Assembly (NCBI RefSeq): GCF_017497975.1
Contig: NZ_JAGDEL010000035.1
Location: 1 to 51,827, forward strand
Direction of reading: 5' to 3'
Source of the DNA: Metabacillus bambusae
GTDB taxonomy: Bacteria > Bacillota > Bacilli > Bacillales > Bacillaceae
DNA: 51,827 nucleotides
Below the pieces are notes generated by a model. The model searched no databases. It was not told the DNA's origin and saw nothing but the letters and a program-made list of their open reading frames with translations. How positions within the stretch are numbered: position 1 is the stretch's first letter; every line of letters starts with the position of its first letter. The translations under genes and the position numbers were made by a program. Below, in pieces: positions 46,022-51,827 of the stretch.

Positions 46022-46836
46022 AGCTCATTCACCAGACCTTCCTCAGTTAAGTGGTTGTTTTGAATAGGAACTCCTGCAGCTCTTAACCTTTTGCTTAATT
46101 GAAAAGGGAACGGTAAATCTAGACCAATTTCAACTAGTTTATCATCAAGCATAAATACCTCTTCAGGTGTACCTTCCGCGAACTTGCGTCCACCATTCAT
46201 AACAATCATTCTATCAGCTTTTGATGCTTCTTCTAAGTCATGAGTAATTGAAATAACCGTTAAATCCCCTTGATTATTTAACTCACGTACTGTTTTTATA
46301 ACTTCACTTCTACCAAGTGGGTCTAACATAGATGTGGCTTCATCTAAGATGATGATGTCAGGTTGAACAGCAATTACCCCGGCAATCGCTACACGTTGTT
46401 TTTGCCCCCCTGAAAGATGATGTGGTTCATTCTCAAGAAAAGCGTCCATTTTAACCTGCTTAGTAGACCATTCTATTCTATTTACCATCTCATCTCTTGG
46501 TACACCATTGTTCTCGAGGCCAAAGGCAACATCGTCCTTAACGGTTGTACCGACAAACTGATTATCTGGATTTTGAAAAACCATGCCAACATGCTTTCTA
46601 ATGTCCCAAATCGTTTTATCAGATAGTTCAATCCCACAGACTTTAACTTTTCCCTTGTCAGGTATATATAGCCCGTTTAAAATACGTGCTAAAGTAGATT
46701 TACCAGAGCCATTATGACCAACAATAGCAAGCCACTCACCCTGTTTAACATTAAGAGAAACATTTTCTAGGGCGGGAGCAGCTTCCTGATGATAATGGAA
46801 CGTTACGCTTTCTACATCTATGATTGTTTGACTCAT
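45997..46836 (-). CDS. ecfA1: energy-coupling factor ATPase EcfA1
   Basis: A 279-residue ABC ATPase. Walker A is GHNGSGKST, the signature is LSGGQKQRVAIAG and Walker B is IIILDEATSMLD. It is the first gene of ecfA1-ecfA2-ecfT-truA. A repeat element and the rplQ terminator separate it from rplQ. Confidence 0.96.
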   Translation of the reverse strand: MSQTIIDVESVTFHYHQEAAPALENVSLNVKQGEWLAIVGHNGSGKSTLARILNGLYIPDKGKVKVCGIELSDKTIWDIRKHVGMVFQNPDNQFVGTTVKDDVAFGLENNGVPRDEMVNRIEWSTKQVKMDAFLENEPHHLSGGQKQRVAIAGVIAVQPDIIILDEATSMLDPLGRSEVIKTVRELNNQGDLTVISITHDLEEASKADRMIVMNGGRKFAEGTPEEVFMLDDKLVEIGLDLPFPFQLSKRLRAAGVPIQNNHLTEEGLVNELWTLQSKT

Positions 46837-46870
46837 TGCTCGACTCCCCTAAACTCTTTCTTACTAAGAA

Positions 46871-46977
46871 AAGCGCAAGCGCCTTGACCAGCCTCTATCA
46901 AATTAGACGACGTGAATAGAAGATACTCGAGTGTTCTCCCTCCTCCTATTCACTCGTCCAAAAAAGAGCTAGGCGCT
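46871..46977. repeat. Bacillaceae AGCGCAAGCGCC-type interspersed repeat
   Basis: AAGCGCAAGCGCCTTGACCAG at the left and GAGCTAGGCGCT at the right, with an inner hairpin GACGACGTGAATAG / CTATTCACTCGTC, form a dispersed repeat type familiar from many Bacillus genomes. It lies between rplQ and ecfA1. Confidence 0.75.
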
Positions 46978-47012
46978 AAAAGTATGATTTAGTAAAATAC
47001 TTCTTATCCTAT

Positions 47013-47054
47013 AAAAAAAGGGCATTGATCCAGTTTTGCAACTGTCACGCCCTT
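47013..47054 (-). terminator. terminator of the rpoA-rplQ transcript
   Basis: AAGGGCGTGA and TCAATGCCCTT pair, with an inner CAGTT/AACTG stem, followed on the minus strand by TTTTTTT. Confidence 0.85.
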
Positions 47055-47071
47055 GTAGTAAAAAAGTAATA

Positions 47072-47467
47072 TTAAACTAATTCAATGATAACCATTGGTG
47101 CACCGTCACCGCGGCGAGGTCCAAGTTTCATGATACGAGTGTAACCGCCTTGACGATCTTCGTATCGTGGAGCAATATCACTGAAAAGCTTTTCTAAAGC
47201 ATATTTTGGTTTTTCCTTCTCTTTACCTTCTTCAGTTGTAGTAGTTACAACCTCTGCCACTTCGTTACGTACATAAGAAGCAGCTTGACGGCGAGCATGA
47301 AGGTCTCCGCGCTTTCCTAATGTAATCATCTTTTCAACAGTAGAACGTAATTCTTTCGCACGAGCTTCAGTTGTTTCGATGCGCTCACTAATAATTAAAT
47401 CAGTTGTTAAGTCACGTAGCATAGCTTTACGTTGAGCACTAGTACGACCTAATTTTCTGTATGACAT
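47072..47467 (-). CDS. rplQ: 50S ribosomal protein L17
   Basis: A 131-residue L17 with the typical [20 protein letters not shown] start. A charged insertion ([15 protein letters not shown], about 77-91) makes it about 11 residues longer than the Bacillus subtilis protein; such insertions are known in other bacilli. Confidence 0.98.
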   Translation of the reverse strand: MSYRKLGRTSAQRKAMLRDLTTDLIISERIETTEARAKELRSTVEKMITLGKRGDLHARRQAASYVRNEVAEVVTTTTEEGKEKEKPKYALEKLFSDIAPRYEDRQGGYTRIMKLGPRRGDGAPMVIIELV

Positions 47468-47586
47468 GTGATGTCCCCTCCTTCGTTGTATAATGTATGT
47501 TTTTTAGAACATGTTAATATAACGTAAATAGAAACAATTGATCTATTGAAACATACGAAAACGCTAGTTAATTTTCTAACTAGTCG

Positions 47587-48531
47587 TCAGTCGTCTTTTC
47601 GAAGACCTAAACCTAGTTCTTCTAATTTTGCCTTAACTTCTTCAAGAGATTTACGACCTAAATTACGAACCTTCATCATATCTTCTTCTGTTTTATGAGC
47701 AAGCTCTTGTACTGTATTAATACCAGCACGTTTTAAACAGTTGTAAGAACGAACAGACAAGTCTAGCTCTTCAATCGTCATCTCAAGAACCTTTTCTTTT
47801 TGATCCTCTTCTTTTTCCACCATAATTTCTGCATTTTGAGCTTCATCAGTAAGCCCAACAAAAATATTTAAGTGTTCTGTGAGAATCTTTGAACCTAAAG
47901 CAATTGCTTCTTTCGGTCCAGTACTACCATCTGTCCAAACATCAAGTGTCAGTTTATCATAGTTAGCAATTTGGCCAACTCGTGTTTTCTCTACTTGATA
48001 AGAAACACGTGCAACTGGTGTGAAGATTGAATCAATTGGAATAACTCCAATTGGTTGATCCTCTCTTTTGTTTGAATCAGCTGGAGTATAACCACGTCCA
48101 CGCTTAGCTGTTAGTCTCATTCTAAAGCTAGCATCTGATGCAAGAGTTGCAATATGAAGATCTGGATTTAGAATTTCTACATCACTATCATGAGTAATGT
48201 CAGAAGCTGTTACACTTCCTTCGCCTTGAACATCAATCTCAAGCGTCTTTTCTTCATCTGAATAGATTTTAAGAGCAAGCTTTTTAATGTTTAAGATAAT
48301 CGAAGTAACATCTTCAACAACACCTTCGATCGTTGAAAACTCATGAAGTACGCCATCTATTTGGATCGATGTTACAGCGGCACCAGGGAGTGAGGATAAA
48401 AGGATACGACGTAAGGAGTTACCCAAAGTAGTACCATATCCACGCTCAAGTGGCTCGACGACGAATTTACCATATTTGGTATCATCGTTGATTTCAACCG
48501 TTTCGATTTTTGGTTTTTCAATTTCTATCAT
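47587..48531 (-). CDS. rpoA: RNA polymerase alpha subunit
   Basis: A 314-residue alpha subunit. The N-terminal dimerisation domain has [18 protein letters not shown]; the C-terminal domain (about 245-314) has the helix-hairpin-helix [23 protein letters not shown] that contacts UP elements and activators. Normal length. Confidence 0.98.
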   Translation of the reverse strand: MIEIEKPKIETVEINDDTKYGKFVVEPLERGYGTTLGNSLRRILLSSLPGAAVTSIQIDGVLHEFSTIEGVVEDVTSIILNIKKLALKIYSDEEKTLEIDVQGEGSVTASDITHDSDVEILNPDLHIATLASDASFRMRLTAKRGRGYTPADSNKREDQPIGVIPIDSIFTPVARVSYQVEKTRVGQIANYDKLTLDVWTDGSTGPKEAIALGSKILTEHLNIFVGLTDEAQNAEIMVEKEEDQKEKVLEMTIEELDLSVRSYNCLKRAGINTVQELAHKTEEDMMKVRNLGRKSLEEVKAKLEELGLGLRKDD

Positions 48532-48711
48532 CTATAAACCCTCCTTCAAAACGTCGAAACCCCGGCTAGACTAGAAATTTGATAAAACGTCTAACCGAAA
48601 TTCCCCATTCAAAAGTTCCCGAATGTGCACAACAACAAAGTGATTCTGCTAGAACTTATATACTGTATCATAACCCATTATAGACAGGGATACAAAATCT
48701 ATACAGAAAAT

Positions 48712-49107
<396 letters not shown>

Positions 49108-49122
49108 TTAACCTCCCTTACA

Positions 49123-49503
<381 letters not shown>

Positions 49504-49510
49504 TTATAGA

Positions 49511-49639
<129 letters not shown>

Positions 49640-49660
49640 TTAGTAGTACGGAGTGCTAAA

Positions 49661-49879
49661 TTATTTAAAACGGTACGTAATTCGTCCACGAGTTAAATCA
49701 TATGGAGATAATTCTACCGTTACTTTGTCTCCAGGTAAAATACGAATGAAATGCATGCGAATCTTTCCAGAAACATGCGCTAAAACCGTATGACCGTTCT
49801 CAAGTTCTACCTTGAACATTGCATTTGGCAATGTTTCAATGACAGTGCCTTCTACTTCAATTACATCGTCTTTCGCCAT
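49661..49879 (-). CDS. infA: translation initiation factor IF-1
   Basis: A 72-residue S1/OB-fold protein starting [18 protein letters not shown] 49879 with GGGAGAA is the correct start; the frame to 49924 is longer only because no stop precedes it. Its start codon lies inside the 3' end of the KOW-domain pseudogene. Confidence 0.98.
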   Translation of the reverse strand: MAKDDVIEVEGTVIETLPNAMFKVELENGHTVLAHVSGKIRMHFIRILPGDKVTVELSPYDLTRGRITYRFK

Positions 49880-50170
49880 CGAACTGTTCTCCCTTCTCAA
49901 AATCAGTAACTTGCTCATTGACAAACTTAAAGTTCAACTTCCATTTGTCACACGACCTGTTTCCACTATACTGTTCTGAACTTCCGGAGATACTCAGGTA
50001 AAGAATTCTAGATGATGAACATTCTTCTACTAGGAGAATCAAACTTTCGCATTTCTCCATCAGCATTTTAAACGAAATGACATCCGAAAATTCCAATCAA
50101 TATGGCATATAGTACTTGCCTAATTTAAGACAAATTGACATATGCATGGAATCGAATTAGGTTCGTTCAA
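49857..50170 (-). pseudogene. frameshifted KOW-domain RNA-binding protein gene (ybzG-like)
   Basis: Between map and infA, Bacillus has a small KOW-domain gene. Here its pieces can be read in changing frames: TTG 50170 (RBS AAGGTGA) with LNEPNSIPCICQFVLN and a stop, then GKYYM, then ADGEMRKFDSPSRR, then NVHHLEFFT followed by a stop, VSPEVQNSIVETGRVTNG, and finally [23 protein letters not shown]. The last two match the usual [29 protein letters not shown] tail of the family. At least four frame changes or stops make it non-functional unless the assembly is wrong here. Confidence 0.8.
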
Positions 50171-50187
50171 GCAATGTCACCTTCTGG

Positions 50188-51604
<1,417 letters not shown>

Positions 51605-51642
51605 CTATTTTGAGGGAATGGGAAGTGTTTCCCATAACCTCA

Positions 51643-51827
51643 TTACTTAATAAAGCCTTTATAATGACGTTTCACTAACTGACTTTCAAGCTGTTTCATT
51701 GTCTCAAGGGCAACCCCTACAACAATCAACAAGCTTGTTCCACCAATCTGAGCCGATTGAGGAAGATCAGCAAACTTAATGAAGAAAACAGGAAGAACAG
51801 CTATAGCTGCTAAGAAAAGAGAACCGA
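51643..51827 (-). CDS. secY: preprotein translocase subunit SecY, C-terminal part
   Basis: The last 61 codons, ending [20 protein letters not shown] and GFIK before the stop at 51643. These are the last transmembrane segment and cytoplasmic tail of SecY. The gene continues beyond the right edge. Read by translation, since the frame is open at the window end. Confidence 0.95.
   Translation of the reverse strand, partial: GSLFLAAIAVLPVFFIKFADLPQSAQIGGTSLLIVVGVALETMKQLESQLVKRHYKGFIK

Overview
The window comes from a low-GC Gram-positive spore former, family Bacillaceae (genus not assigned). The right end carries, all on the minus strand, the tail of the S10/spc/alpha ribosomal superoperon: secY (partial), adk, map, infA, rpmJ, rpsM, rpsK, rpoA, rplQ, ecfA1, ecfA2, ecfT, truA, rplM, rpsI. 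The left end carries the block that follows it in Bacillus: ybaK, cwlD, salA/mrp, gerD, kbaA and pdaB, and then the promoters and first ~218 nt of a 16S rRNA gene. The sporulation and germination genes (cwlD, gerD, kbaA, pdaB) fix the lineage.

Between ybaK and rpsI, which lie close together in Bacillus subtilis, about 37 kb have been inserted. Copies of the last codons of rpsI explain most of this. The real rpsI ends at 42607. A 64-bp copy of its 3' end (63/64, the one change synonymous) lies at 37073-37136, and a shorter, older copy encoding APQFSKR-stop lies at 8798-8822. Each displaced tail is still followed by a terminator-like hairpin. A broken tyrosine integrase (41976-42495) and clusters of a GGTATTCAA-type repeat sit beside the two right-hand copies. 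The simplest reading is serial integration of islands into the 3' end of rpsI.

The large outer island (about 8.8-37.1 kb) has two parts. The first is a plant-polysaccharide locus. It contains a clan GH-A glycosidase, a three-gene LplABC-type sugar ABC importer, a YesMN-type two-component system, a GH43 enzyme of the exo-beta-1,3-galactanase type, a GH28 protein, a 1831-residue secreted protein with an alginate-lyase-like catalytic domain, and the remnant of an unsaturated-uronyl hydrolase. A secreted arabinanase (abnA-like, 5682-8246) lies just outside the oldest rpsI tail. The enzymes suit an arabinose-, galactose- and uronic-acid-containing polymer such as arabinogalactan or pectin side chains. 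Secreted enzymes would cut it, the ABC system would import oligosaccharides, and cytoplasmic glycosidases would finish them. CcpA-type cre sites and a 172-bp regulatory block present twice suggest a small regulon. The second part is a nikABCDE-type metal/peptide importer with a Fur-box-like site over its promoter, followed by a MATE exporter, an NAD-dependent epimerase and the stub of a phosphotransferase gene.

The inner island (37.1-42.6 kb) is decayed plasmid- or phage-like DNA. It holds a MerR-HTH coiled-coil gene and a broken tandem copy of it, an ImmA/IrrE-like protein that has lost its HExxH motif, a NagZ-type GH3 lipoprotein, the integrase remnant, and a 255-bp segment bounded by 16-bp inverted repeats whose core can fold as a three-way junction. 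Elsewhere, the KOW-domain gene expected between map and infA is a frameshifted pseudogene.
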